From assembly GCA_029449235.1 (NCBI GenBank), contig JANATG010000007.1, forward strand, positions 1,922,001-1,986,000: 64,000 nucleotides of DNA, given 5' to 3'. The notes under the pieces are model-generated. The model saw nothing but the letters and a program-made list of their open reading frames with translations. It had not been told where the DNA came from and searched no databases. The DNA comes from Linnemannia schmuckeri. Taxonomy: Eukaryota; Mortierellomycota; Mortierellomycetes; Mortierellales; Mortierellaceae. The translations under genes were made by a program, and so were the position numbers. Positions 43,080 to 54,432 of the stretch are shown here, one piece after another (positions within the stretch are counted from its first letter, which is position 1; every line of letters begins with the position of its first letter).

Positions 43080-44512
43080 CTACCCATGGTTATCTCTGCA
43101 GCAACCAGGAACCCACTCGAGCAGTCGATTCGTCACCGTTAAGGATGCGCTTTCTTGCGTGCTCGTCTCCAAGACCTGGTCAACCACATTCATCCCTGTT
43201 ATCTGTTTCAAGATCGATTTTGACACCCAGTTCCAGTTCGCCGACCTGCCGGTAGATTCTGTCGCCAAGAATGGACATCCCATCTGTGTCGTCAAGGGCG
43301 CCATCTCCTCTTCTCAGGTCTTCACCCTTGCCAACTCAGGTGTCAACAAGCTCAGAGAGCTGGATGATCGACATCGTTGTGGAACCTGCCCTCCAAAACG
43401 CCCTCGCCTACGAGATCGTCGCCAGGAACAACACCAGTTTGCAGTACCTCTCTTTCTTTGCGTCCCATCAATCCACAACGAGGATACACGACTCTTTAGC
43501 CCTTCATGTGTTCACTCCGGCTCTGGTTCCTTTCTTTGGTGGTGGTGGTGGTGGTGGTGGATCACATAGGAGTATCACGCCGAATCTTGGGATCCTTCAG
43601 ATTGACGACATACGTCTGACACATGATGGATTGATGGTTGTACTACAAGCGAGTCCGTTGTTGAATGACCTTATGTTGATAGGGACGGATGTTGTTGGGA
43701 GCCCTTCCTCCCTGCAGCAGTTCCAGCACACCGGTGTGACAACTCTCTCTGTAATCATCGAGCATATCTTTCAAATCGATTCAACGAGTGTCTGCCCTTC
43801 ATTGCTTTCGTATTTCCCGCACCTCACCACCTTTGGTGCTTGGCATGACAAAAAAGTAGAAGCCGCCATTCCCATGGCCAAGATCAAGAAAGGCTTGAAT
43901 CAATACTGTACCTATCTGTCTGGATCCCTGTTGTATAATTCAGAAAACCCTGTCTCAAACTTTTGTACACATATCGTCAAGGAGGTGATCGATGTGGTCT
44001 TGAACATCGAACCCGAAACGGCCGAGGGCAGAATCACCACCATTCTTTCGTACCGAGCATCTCTGAAAAAAGTGGCAGTCTTTGGCAAATCCAGAGGCTT
44101 TGACTTCGAGGAGAACAGAGTGGCACCTGTATCGGATGAGTTTCAAGGCGCATCAAGTCCAATCCTGCATTTTATCCCGAAAGGCTGCCCGCAGTTGGAA
44201 GGACTGGATCTGTGTGCTTATGAGATGGACATGGATGATATCGAGTCAGGTGAGGAGTGAGTTTGCAAGAATCTTGTTGACCTTCGGATCAGGATCAAGG
44301 GACTGAATGACAAAAAGAAGATCCTCAAGGCTATCGCTCTCTGGCGCAAGGGATGCTGGAAGCGCTGGCAAGAGAAGGCAAGAACTCCGATTGCGTTTAT
44401 GGATGAGCAGGATCAAGTTGATCTCTCGATTGGGGCCCGAGTCGCGCGTCATCTCAAGTTCGACAAACTGTGGTGGGTCTGGCTCGGATATCAAACATGG
44501 ACGCCGATCTAG
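43080..44512 (+). pseudogene. F-box/LRR-like family pseudogene D, near full length
   Basis: Best-preserved member of the decayed family. It carries RFVTVKDALSCVLVSKTW, FKIDFDTQFQFADLP and AKNGHPICVVKGA, then a frameshift near 43365 (seven extra nt, gatgatc, before the GACATCGTT codons). An open frame follows to 44257 with a poly-Gly run from (GGT)n at 43541-43560. The stop at 44258-44260 is a TGA where relatives have Trp (EWVCK); directly after it the same frame runs another 83 codons, with LRIRIKGLNDKKKILKAIAL, WRKGCWKRWQEKA and the typical C-terminus KLWWVWLGYQTWTP, to a TAG at 44510-44512. The start codon is also out of frame with the F-box part. Expected role if intact: SCF substrate receptor, by family analogy. 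Confidence 0.75.
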
Positions 44513-44969
44513 GACCATAGGGAGTGATAAAGATCAGACAGAAAACAAGCGACATTTATTCACCTGTGCAACTCGCGCAGTTAATGCTTGATTGACAAAC
44601 TAACGATAAAATATTGCTTCGTCCGAAAAACAAGTGCGAGAAATCAATTGGATGCCTTGACGCCTTTGTCGATCGTTCATGCTATTTTTTTTCATGCGGT
44701 GTGCTTTGCCTCGATTGAATCCCACGCTCATACGATGAGTTGTCTGTCTTTTAAACCACTTTCACATCAAGATAAAGTCGCGTTCAGCTTGACGCGTGCC
44801 TTTGTTTACTCATTGAGGAGCGATAACTCACGATCAGACGTGGGAACATCCATTCGTTACTTTTCTTGCTTTCCTTTCCTCTTCGGCAAACTATCTTATT
44901 CTCACACTACCTTTGCGACGGCAACTAACCATGACTACACCCGCAGCAACTTTTGCCATTCCTGAGCTA

Positions 44970-46290
44970 GGGAGCTAAATCAATCTTTTCATCTCCGTCA
45001 AGGATGCGATCGCAAAGCCTGGACCGCCGACTTCGTTTCGGTCATCTGGTACGTGATCAACTTTGAGGCCCAGCCCAAGGTTACCAGACTTTTTCACCGG
45101 AGATGGTCGCCAAGAACAAACACTACTTTTAATTGGCAGATGAGATCTGGTCGCTGAAGCGCGTCGTGTCTCTGGATAGCCCTAGCGTTAACAGGCTGTG
45201 GTACCTCAATATCGACACCAGAGCTTTTGAATGGTCCTCGCCATCAGCGGACACTCAATCATATCAAGGCACTCGGCCACTTTCGAGACACTCGGCAACT
45301 ATTGTTTTCGCCTTGGTTTTCCATTGAAGAATGCTTGTCCTCCCTTCGTTCAGGTAGTCTCTATAATTCTGTTTTCGCCCGACGCGCCAAAACCAGTCCT
45401 TAACGAGTTAATATTTCACGAGCAGTAAATGCCGAGAGAGAACCTTGCACTTTCTTTTAAGCGTGTCCCTATCTAGAGGCTGTTGGCTTGGTCGACTGTG
45501 CTATCGTTAGATCTGCCCCAGCATTCGTTCACAGTAGCTTCACGCCATTACAGTGTTCCCTTTGAGGTGTTTTTCAACCTGATCTAGCGGTAATCCAACC
45601 AGGCCCTTTACTTCTGCAACATTTTCCTAACCTACAAGACCTCGTGCTTGAATGTGACATTGGCACATTCATGGCTCCGTCGGACAAGATCAAGAAAGAA
45701 TTCGAGACCTTCTGTCCGTTTATGACGTCTCTTGAAGAGGATATCAAGTTGCTGTAGACTTTCTGAAAGGCGTTATCAAAGAGCTCACCACAGCTACGAT
45801 TGTGTACAAGGAGGCGTTGGTACTAATTATCGACGATGTCCTGTTGTATCGAACTTATGGATTTGACGCATGAGATGTATGAGGACGAAGACGACGACGT
45901 TTCTAATGAGGAGACTCTCCGCCCTCTACCGGTGACGGTTTTCAGAGAATCTCTTGAAACATCCTCGGCATCAAGTCTTGAACATTTCCGTTTATGAGAT
46001 GGAAATGGATGAGATGGAGAAGCAAGATTGGATTTGAAAGGACTTGGAGACTCTTTTGATAAAGATCATGAAACTTGACACCAAGGACAAAAATCTTCAA
46101 AGCGACTGCGTTCTGGCGTAAGGGTGCTTGCGGCACTAACAGGAGAAGTAGAGACTCCTGTGGTGACGAAGAAGCAAGACTTTGATGGATACTTCACTCG
46201 AGGCACGCCTCGCATGTCATCTCCTCAAGTTTGACAAGCTCGAGTCTGTGTGTCACCGAGACGACAAGTGGAGATGGTACTGAATCTAGC
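44970..46290 (+). pseudogene. F-box/LRR-like family relic E, heavily decayed
   Basis: Weak remains of a further tandem copy. N-terminal echoes occur near 44990-45060 (FISVKDA, KPWTADFVSVIWYVINFEAQ). Mid-protein echoes lie near 45595-45720 (FPNLQDLVLECDIGTFM, DKIKKEFETFCPFM). The C-terminal block is at 46100-46250 (TAFWRKGACG, then SLEARLACHLLKFDKLE). Many stops and frame changes separate these pieces. The segment 44513-44969 between copies D and E shows no clear gene. Confidence 0.55.
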
Positions 46291-46747
46291 TTTGAATCTT
46301 ACTTAGTCGTCCTTGTTTTTCGTCTTGCTGAACATAATAAAAAAAAACGCATTTTAAGCAATGAAATGACTTGCTTTACGAAGATTCTGAGGCGCCAAAG
46401 GAGGACAATAGGCTATTAGCGTCTATGGGGTGACTTTTTGCCCTGGTATGCATGCATTCCGTAATTTTGAAAGTCAACTAGAATTGTTGTCAAAAATAGG
46501 CGTTCACCTCAGTATGCGTCCCGCGTTTATTTTTCCATAATTGCACACACTCAAAAGCAAAAAAGAAAGTCCGCTTCAGCCCTGTTGACTTGCTTTTGCC
46601 TTCTTTTGTCTTCTCTGACATCATCGTCCCGCCACTTTCTTTTCTTTCCTTCTCTCTTTCTCTCTCCATTCCTCGCCCGCCTCTCCCTCACTCTTTCTCA
46701 TATACCTGCCATTGCCCTCGCCTCCTTCCTCCTCAGCTTTTTTCGAC

Positions 46748-48447
46748 ATGCTGGACCCCATCGACCCCACCGAGCCCGCTCCGTGGGACATCATTCGTGT
46801 CTCGATGGTCATCGGTCCTGTCACCGGATACTTTCACCAATACTACACAATGTACAAGATGAAGACTTCCATGGGGTTTAGTAGCGTCACCTGTGGCGTC
46901 CTCATAGTCTCCAGGTATACACCCTTTTGCCTCCTGTACCTTATTGTCTTTGTACTTGTTCTCTCACTTTTGTTGATTCTCAGCGACTAACCACACTGTG
47001 AATTGTTCTTTATTTCACTTAGTATCATCCGTATATTCTTCTGGTAACGGCCTGCTTATTGTTTGTTTGTTGCGCCAAGCCCAAGGACAAGAAGAAAGGA
47101 CAGGCGGACCCTTACTATCATCCCCCCCTCGATTCTCGTTTATGCTCCTATGCAAACATACACCTTGCCCCCCTTTTCCAATAGACATGGGCAGGCAAGA
47201 ATGGTTACTCCCCTTATTTCTAACGAGACCATGTTCACATTTCCTTTCACCCTATCCTTTCTTTGTGCATGTCTTGGCATTATTTCTGTGTGGTCATCCA
47301 TGCTCATGCTTCGATTTCGCGGACGATATATCACGGACACACAACTTCTGCCTTATATAGGATCGGTGAACCGTATGTTAACCTTGCCGCAATTGAAGCA
47401 ATTGAACAGCGAGCAATTGAACAGCGAGCAATTTCAGGCGCAAACATCGGACATATTGGAACGCATTTATCTTAACCTCCCTCCTCTCTCTCTGTTTGAC
47501 GTTTGCCTTTTTTCCTAGATTCGACACCGCGTTGCTGTACCAGTCAATTTTGATGACCATCGTCCAACTGTTCTTGCTGGAGCTTTGTGTCCGCTATTAC
47601 CCTTGGACCGTCCAATTGCCCGTCCCTGTCACACACTCGATCCCATCCTCTCGTCTTCATGATCGCGTCGGTTCACCCGCCTTGGGCAATTCTTCCAATG
47701 CAGGATCGGGATCATCACCTCAAGGAGGATCAGGAGGTGTGAATATTGTCACCAGCCGTGCGTCGAGACAAGGAACTGGATGGTACAGGGAGCATGCCAT
47801 TTACTGGGGAGCGCATTTTTGGAACTGGCCTACCATTGGACCTTACTTCTTGTTTCTTGCCGTCTTTACTCTGGTGATCGGTTTATCTCTCTTGATCATT
47901 GGCAACACTCCGTTCTATGTTGCTCTCCTCGGTTTGGCTGTATGTGATCCTCTGTGGAGATTATTAATTTGGGCTGTAAATATTTCTTTTGGCGGAGTGC
48001 ATCAGCGACTAATGGGAGAACTATTTTTATGGAATATGTACTTAGGCCCTGGGAATCGAAGCAACAGTGCCATTACCCCAAGCAATTCAAAACTACCGGT
48101 CAAAATCCACAGCCGGCTTCTCACCCGCCATCCTCCTAATGTGGGTGATTGGAGACTCGTTCAAGACCTACTACTACATCTCAACCCACGCAAAATACCA
48201 GTTTGTTGGCTGTGGAATCATCCAGCTTTGCATCGATTGTGTCATTATTATCCAGACAGTCATCTACTCCAAGTACTGGAAGGATGCCAGTCGTCACAAG
48301 GGCGGGGTCTTTGCAGGACTGTCCTCGCGACTTTCGAAGGGAAATGGCGGAGGACGGATCCATTCGGATGCTGTTGGTGGAAATAACAGTGCGCGCAGGA
48401 ATAGTTCTGAGGCCTTGCTGGCTGGCGGAGATGAGGACGATGATTAA
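46748..48447 (+). CDS. ANY1: PQ-loop (SLC66/PQLC1, Any1/Cfs1-like) membrane protein
   Basis: Any1/Cfs1 in yeast is a PQ-loop protein of endosome/Golgi membranes linked to phospholipid asymmetry and flippase function. Five exons, 46748-46914, 47023-47043, 47361-47372, 47519-47939 and 48046-48447, give 340 aa. Exons 2 and 3 are only 21 and 12 nt long; together with their neighbours they encode SSIIRIFFWIGEPFDTALL, matching the family's SNILRIFFW-G-F block, and no other joining keeps both frame and homology. The first PQ-loop region is IGPVTGYFHQYYTMYKMKTS; the second is LPQAIQNYRSKSTAGFSPAI followed by WVIGDSFKTYYYI. Seven or so membrane helices and a Ser/Gly-rich loop are visible; the tail is acidic (GGDEDDD). 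It is convergent with WDR48, 190 bp apart. Confidence 0.9.
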
Positions 48448-48637
48448 GCAGACAATATCTAATAAGAAAGCCCAATTACTCTTTTTTCCGGTTCATATTC
48501 GCCTTTGTTTCATAGTCTTAACAATCAGAATTGAGGGTTCAAGGGGTGAATAATTCGCATGCTGATCTATTAAGCAGTCTACGGATGGGTGGGCGAGAGA
48601 GTGAGGTAATTTTTGACTAAAAAACATGGAAATAAAA

Positions 48638-51600
48638 TCAAGTTGAAGAAGAGAAAGAGGCAGCGGCACTTGGGGACAAAGTCGCAGGATGAGAAGCGAC
48701 CGCAGACGATGCTCCTCCTGCACCTCGCTGCTTGTACCGATACGAGAGGACGACATCACTTCCCGTCTTCCAGTAGTGAGTCCGGACCGTGGCCAGAGTC
48801 ATGGTCGGGGAGAGGACTTGCTCATGACACAAAATCTCCAGCCAGTTCTCGGGGCGGAGAACGTCCTGTCTCATGGCCTCTTCTTCTTCCTCTTGCTCCT
48901 TGGTCTTGGGTGGCGCTTGAGGTGCTTGGGCATCTCCTTCTGCTGTGGTGTTGGTGACGGTAGGATCGGTAGCGTCCTTATCGGTACGAGGTCCATAGTC
49001 CTCCTCCTGTACGGGCTCTAGTGTCCTATTGGTCGAATCAGTGGGTCCATTCTCATGTGTGGCGGCCGTGTTCGAGTCACTCTCTGTAGGTTGTTGTGCT
49101 GTCGTTGCTGTTGTATGGGCAACTTCAATTCTCCTTTTAGGAGGAACAAGCGCCAACTTCTCCACAACATGTGCCAGAACCTTCCTGATTCTCAACATCC
49201 TTGGGGCAGTCAATCGAGCATTTCCACCAGGCAACTCTCCTAGTCGAGGAAGAAGCCCTCCAAGTTCTCCTCCAACCGCAGCATTTCCTACAATGGCAGT
49301 CGTAGTGCCTTCCTGATGGTGATGTGGACGGAGGACAAAGGAGACTTTGGGTGATTCTTTGACAGGGATCGAATTCTTCAGTACAACCTCAAGCAACCAG
49401 GTGGGTATTACCTGAACCAAGGGGATATAATCCTGAGCAAGCGTTCCTACACTACCCCTGTACAAATCCACAGTTGAAGAAGCCTCACGAGACTGCTCCG
49501 AGATGATAACAGGAATGTGGGAGGGGATGACGGTCTTTGGAAAATCGAGATGAGTTGGTGGGCTGAATGGTGGATGTGGTGGGCGGACACTGAGAGTCGA
49601 TGAGGGCAGTTGGAGAACCGGGCTGGGTATCGAGTCGATCGAGTGCGACGATGCTGTATCCGAGATCGACACAGACTGGTCATCTTCTCCCTCAGTCTTG
49701 CCTACAACCCCCAATCCCAGTCCTCCAGGTCCATCCACGATAGTTGTCCTGGGCGAAGAAGACGCTGAAGGAGGATCTGTCGACACTGTGTTGGTGCTGT
49801 TGCCCGCATTGGCAGTTTGGTACTGCGCAGGAATCTCGGGTACTGATGGGCTGTTAAGGGGTTTGAAAACCGCACTTGTAGGTGGTGCGTTTGCAGCAGG
49901 AACATTGATACTCGAAGGGTTTCCTCCTGTCTTCCTGGACGCCACTGGTCGACCGTTTTCGAACCGCTGCTCTGCACTAGGGGTCCTTGCCAACTTTTTG
50001 ACCGAATGTTTCAGTCGGCCCATAAAGCCGCTGTTCGAACTCGAACTGGAGCTTGTCGGGGAGAAGGACGACAAGGGAGTTGATGGAACCGAGGGCGAGG
50101 CAGTCAAGGATCCGGGTGCATTTAGCTTTGCTCCAACAGCAGAAGTAGGTGGTGGTGCCGGCACAGAAGGACTGGTGCCAGCCTGATGTGAATCCGTTGA
50201 AGGTCCTCTCAAGCCCTCAACAGAAGTGTTGACTGTTGGACGACTACCACCATTCGACAGACCATCTCCTGATGATCCTGCATCGCCGCCATTGTCGTCG
50301 TCCTGCCCGTTGACGACCTCATTCCTCTCGTTGGTGACCACCGTGGTTGGTACAGGGAGTTGAGCGGCGAGTTCTTCCTGGTGCTGTTGGCGGTAGGCTT
50401 CCTTCTCGTAGGCGTCGATATGGACTGGAACATACTGCTCAAAAAGATTGTTAAGAACCCACTTTCCGATCACAACTATCAAGAGAGTCAGCAAAGAATG
50501 GTGAGCAAAAAGACGTCCGCAATAACAGATGAAACATTGGTGTCCCCTGAAAATTGAAAAAAGGAGGCTTACTTCGCTGGTCTTCAGGACGTTCGGGGTC
50601 TGGGGTCTCTTCGATTTCGTCAACATAGACCTCGGCGTCGAAGCAGCGTCCTTCGTCCAAGTGCACTGTCAAAGCTCCAATGCGTGTGTCGATAGTGCAC
50701 CAGGATGGAACAGACTCGATGGTGTTGAGCTCATTGACCACTTCCTCCAGTTTGCGTCCTGTAAATGTCTCCAGTTGCACGCACTATTATTCCGTCAGAG
50801 GAAGAAAGATGAGTCAAAATTTTGATCATTTTGGTGGCGTTTCGTTTTTCATGAGTGGTGTTAGTACCTTGATAAGATCCCAGAGGGCAATCTCGCCGCA
50901 CTTGTCCTCTGTGACAACCATGCGTCTGTTGTTCAGCACAGTATGCTTGATCAGTCCATGCTCTCCCTGAATCACATTTTCGGGGTCCTCGAAGATGGGC
51001 GCAATAAGACCCTCATCGTCCTCCGAACTATGCTGGCTCTGCTTGTCGCCTCGGCTGTTGACGTAGATCGATCCCAAAGATGCAGCAGAGTAGACGGTGG
51101 AGGTTGGGTAATACTGCTCAGGCGCAGATGACTCTGTGAAGCTTGACTCGTTCAAATTCATCTTGAGCAAGTTAGCTGGTACGATTGCTGCCGCCAGTTC
51201 AGTCGAGCGACTGACACGAGGTGGAATGTCGGGCCATTGGTAGATACTGCTCGAGGATGTCGCTGTCCAGACACGTGCATTATCATGCGCCACCAACTGT
51301 AACATGTTTATCAAAGAGAGTGTTAAGTCGATGTCAGTAAGTACGCATGCTCTGAAAACCTTGCGCATATCACTTCGATCCTGCGAGAATATCGACGTAC
51401 CCTGGCGACGCCTGTTTCAGCTTTGCAGATGACAACGCATTGTCCTGGGTCCTCATCATCATATCGGTTGATCTCCGTCTTCGTGACGAGACCGTCCTTG
51501 CTGCCTCCGTAAAACCTTTCCAGCTGTGGGTGGTCCGAGTACAATGACCACACAGAATCCGAGTGCATCGTGTATGTTGTAATACAACGCTGTGCCGTCA

Positions 51601-52876
51601 TTGACCACAACTTGATAGTTGTATCCGAAGATGCCGACAAGATCTAATTATCCGTAATAACAATCAAAACTCTAAGTTCGTGACATGTTCAGGAGAATAA
51701 CACGCCATTTTTCGAGTAATTTGGGAAATAGTTGGGCGTTCTAACCGTATCTCCGCTCTCGCTGATCAAGAGTGCGCGAATATTGTCAGTATGTCCAGCA
51801 AACTTTGTTATCCGCTGCCCTGACCTTGGATCCCAAATTCTAATTATCTACGCCACCCCAATTGAAAAAGAATGCAATCAAAACGCATGAGTGATTTTCG
51901 CCCGAGAGTATTCAATAACAAAAGTGACGAATAAGAGTCTTTGTCACGTTATTACGTACCTTCTCAGGTGAACCCGTCGCCAGGACTGTTCCTGCAAGGT
52001 TACATGCCAAAGCATAGATAGAGGCCTTAGACGACGTCTCGGGGATGCTTCCTGCAACGTCCAGTAGAATAAAATGAATAATATGAGTATAGGGTCAACT
52101 GAAACAGAACTGATCACGTTTTGATGGCTGTATTGTTTCGTTGCAGATCCAAAGACTTTCTCCATGCATGCGTGTTTTCAACATTACCCAGGGATCCAAA
52201 TTGCCCACTCCGCCCTTCCTTGATATCCCAGAGACGCACAGTCTTGTCAAGTCCGCCACTGGCGACCCATCCTGGTCCTGACGCGTACGCTAGTGTCTTC
52301 ACGTAATCCTCGTGTGTTCCAATGATGTGTGCCGATGTTGAATTGTGCGAGTGTGGTCTGACGAGCTTGACTGTCCTGTCTGACGAAGCCGATACCACTG
52401 TTCCAAAGAAGAGTAGATGTTTAGTGAGTAAGTGGAGTAGACGAAGAGAAGAATTGGTTATTTAAGGATTGTCGACTTTTGGGTTTGGAAACGTGATCAT
52501 ACTAGGCTCAGATAAAAAAAAAAGATGTTGAACAAAAGGAAGGAACATACAACTCTCTCCATTGTGGCAAAGAACAATATCATTCACCCAATCCGTGTGA
52601 TGGTTAAAGGATCGTCGAAACGTGGAGGGCGGCAGACCCTAAATAAGAAAAAAGAAAAAAGGGTGACGCCCTTTCATTCATTTAGGTGCTTGTTGTTCTG
52701 TGTGTTTGAGTATCCAGATAATGAATTGCGATGATACTAGACATTTCCTTCTGCGATGAGTCGGAGTCATTATTTTTTGTTCGAGGCTAGATCCAAGAAG
52801 CAACGCTCCATTTTGATATCCAAGCGGGCGTTTCCTTTCTCCTGTTGCTGACCCATAGCCTGTCACTGTCGATTTG

Positions 52877-52914
<38 letters not shown>

Positions 52915-53500
52915 TGCGCGTGCAGATGGTATGCATCAAAAAACACGACGTGGCATGGTGTCCACTCGCAGTTGGCTTTCCTTCATACCTTGGGGTTTTC
53001 TGGACCTTCGCCAGGTATATTTCGAGCCAAAGGCGACTGGAGCGTGATGACAAGGCGCACGAAGTGTCGTGAGGCGAGAAACAAAGAAAAACAATGAGTG
53101 GGTCAGTCAGCAGTATGCAGGTATATACAAGGTTCTGTGTAAAAGAGGGTCGTGAGAATGGTCAACAAAAGGCTAATGCGCAGAAGGGTGGGGTTGCATG
53201 GCACCCCAGAAATGAAACACACACCTCAAAGTGAAGGTCCCAAGCTGCAATCATGCCATCGCGTCCTCCAGTGTAAAGGATACCGCCGGGGAGGTGGTGC
53301 TTTGATGAGGTGTGATGGTGATGATGGTCATGGTGGTCATGGTGGTAGTGGTTGTGATTGTGAGCTGCTGTCTTGGGAGAGGCGGTCAAAGTGGTGGTGT
53401 CGAGGGCGAGAGCGTTGATGCCGAGGAGATGGGCGTTCCTGTTTTCGTCCTTGCGAAGGACATAGGAGATTCGCTGGGTGATAGCTGGGCGTTGGTACAT
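48638..53500 (-). CDS. WDR48: WDR48/UAF1-like WD40 activator of deubiquitinases
   Basis: WDR48 (S. pombe Bun107, yeast Duf1) binds and activates USP1/12/46-type deubiquitinases. Ten exons (53500-53225, 53036-52989, 52638-52551, 52397-52188, 52051-51960, 51847-51746, 51643-51401, 51296-50868, 50783-50573, 50475-48638) give 1178 aa, longer than the human protein. WD repeats include HTDWVNDIVLCHNGESLVSA, DYVKTLAYASGPGWVASGGL, ASIYALACNLAGTVLATGS and HTDNIRALLISESGDTILSA. The C-terminal UAF1 region is clear (VPSWCTIDTRIGALTVHLDE, CFDAEVYVDEI, IGKWVLNNLF). A His-rich insert fills residues 47-69 in the first blade, and residues ~620-830 are a Ser/Pro-rich disordered insert before the last conserved part. 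Intron 2 has a T33 run (52879-52911). Confidence 0.93.
52879..52911. repeat. 33-nt poly-T tract in intron
   Basis: Uninterrupted T run in the second intron of WDR48 (A run in the sense direction of the gene), not adjacent to a splice site. Confidence 0.8.
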
Positions 53501-54432
53501 CAGCGCAAAGGAAAGGAGGTGGCGAGTAGAAGTTGGCCCTTGAGATGAAGTATAAGGTTATTGTTGCTGTAGTTGGTGATGGGGTGAAGGCAGGAAGGGA
53601 GAAAGGAAGGCTGTGGGTAAGTGGGGTTGAATTTTATCAGGATAATAGTAAGTAAAACGAAGAAGAGAGAAAGAGGAAAGACAGGATGGAAAGCGAAAGG
53701 AAAGAAAAGCAAAAAAGAAGGAAGGAAGGAAGGGAAGGATAGAAGAGAAGGAAAGAAGAGAAGGAGGGAAAAGGTGCAAGGTGGGGGTAGTGGGGATAGA
53801 ACAGCCGTTGAGAGGAGGTAAGGAAAGCAGTGATGGATGGGACCGCTTTTTTTGATCCTTCAGTTGGGTGGTTTCAGCCCATGGCAAATTCATTCACGCA
53901 TTTTAGAGTGGGAGTGGGACACAAACATGTCCACTCAAAAAGAGTCGAAGGGACAAGAGCTAGGAGAGAAAAGTAGACGCAGAAGACTGCGTGAAAGCAT
54001 GGTTCAAGACGAGCTATGGGTGCTCAGGTACCACAACTCCCTCTCCTGACTTACTTACTTCTTCTTTCCTTTTAGAAGGCAACAAACTGCCATTCATGTC
54101 CGTAGACACGATAATTGATAACAAACACACACAGACGCGAAATCAGGGGCAAAATGTTTGTGAGAGAAGAGAGTAAAAGTGAAAAGGTGAGAGCGTGGAC
54201 TTCAAAAAAAAGGGCGTGCTTTTTAGTGTTAACCCTCCTTGTTCTCACATCACTCTTCTCTTCACCCTTCTTGGCGCATTCACACCTCCACACCTCCACA
54301 CTTCCACACCCTGACCATTACACACACATACACGCCCGCCACGCACGCACTTACGCAACATCAGACATCCTACTAAGCCAACAACAAGAACAACAACAAG
54401 AGCAACAGCAGCAGACAACAATAGACATCCAC
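53501..54432. promoter_or_regulatory. bidirectional promoter region between WDR48 and the DHHC gene
   Basis: Divergent spacer of 932 bp. It is purine-rich on the WDR48 side (GGAA repeats near 53700-53770) and has a C/A-rich leader with (CAA)n/(CAG)n on the DHHC side. The open frame that continues upstream of 54433 in frame with the DHHC gene is His/Thr low-complexity leader, not taken as coding. Confidence 0.45.

Noticed and set aside
44258..44512. Programmed stop-codon readthrough of the F-box-like gene D
   Set aside because: A second lesion (7-nt frameshift near 43365) and a displaced start codon make a pseudogene more likely than functional readthrough.
54115..54432. Upstream in-frame extension of the DHHC protein
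   Set aside because: His/Thr/Gln low-complexity leader; the ATG at 54433 gives the expected short cytosolic N-terminus before the first helix.
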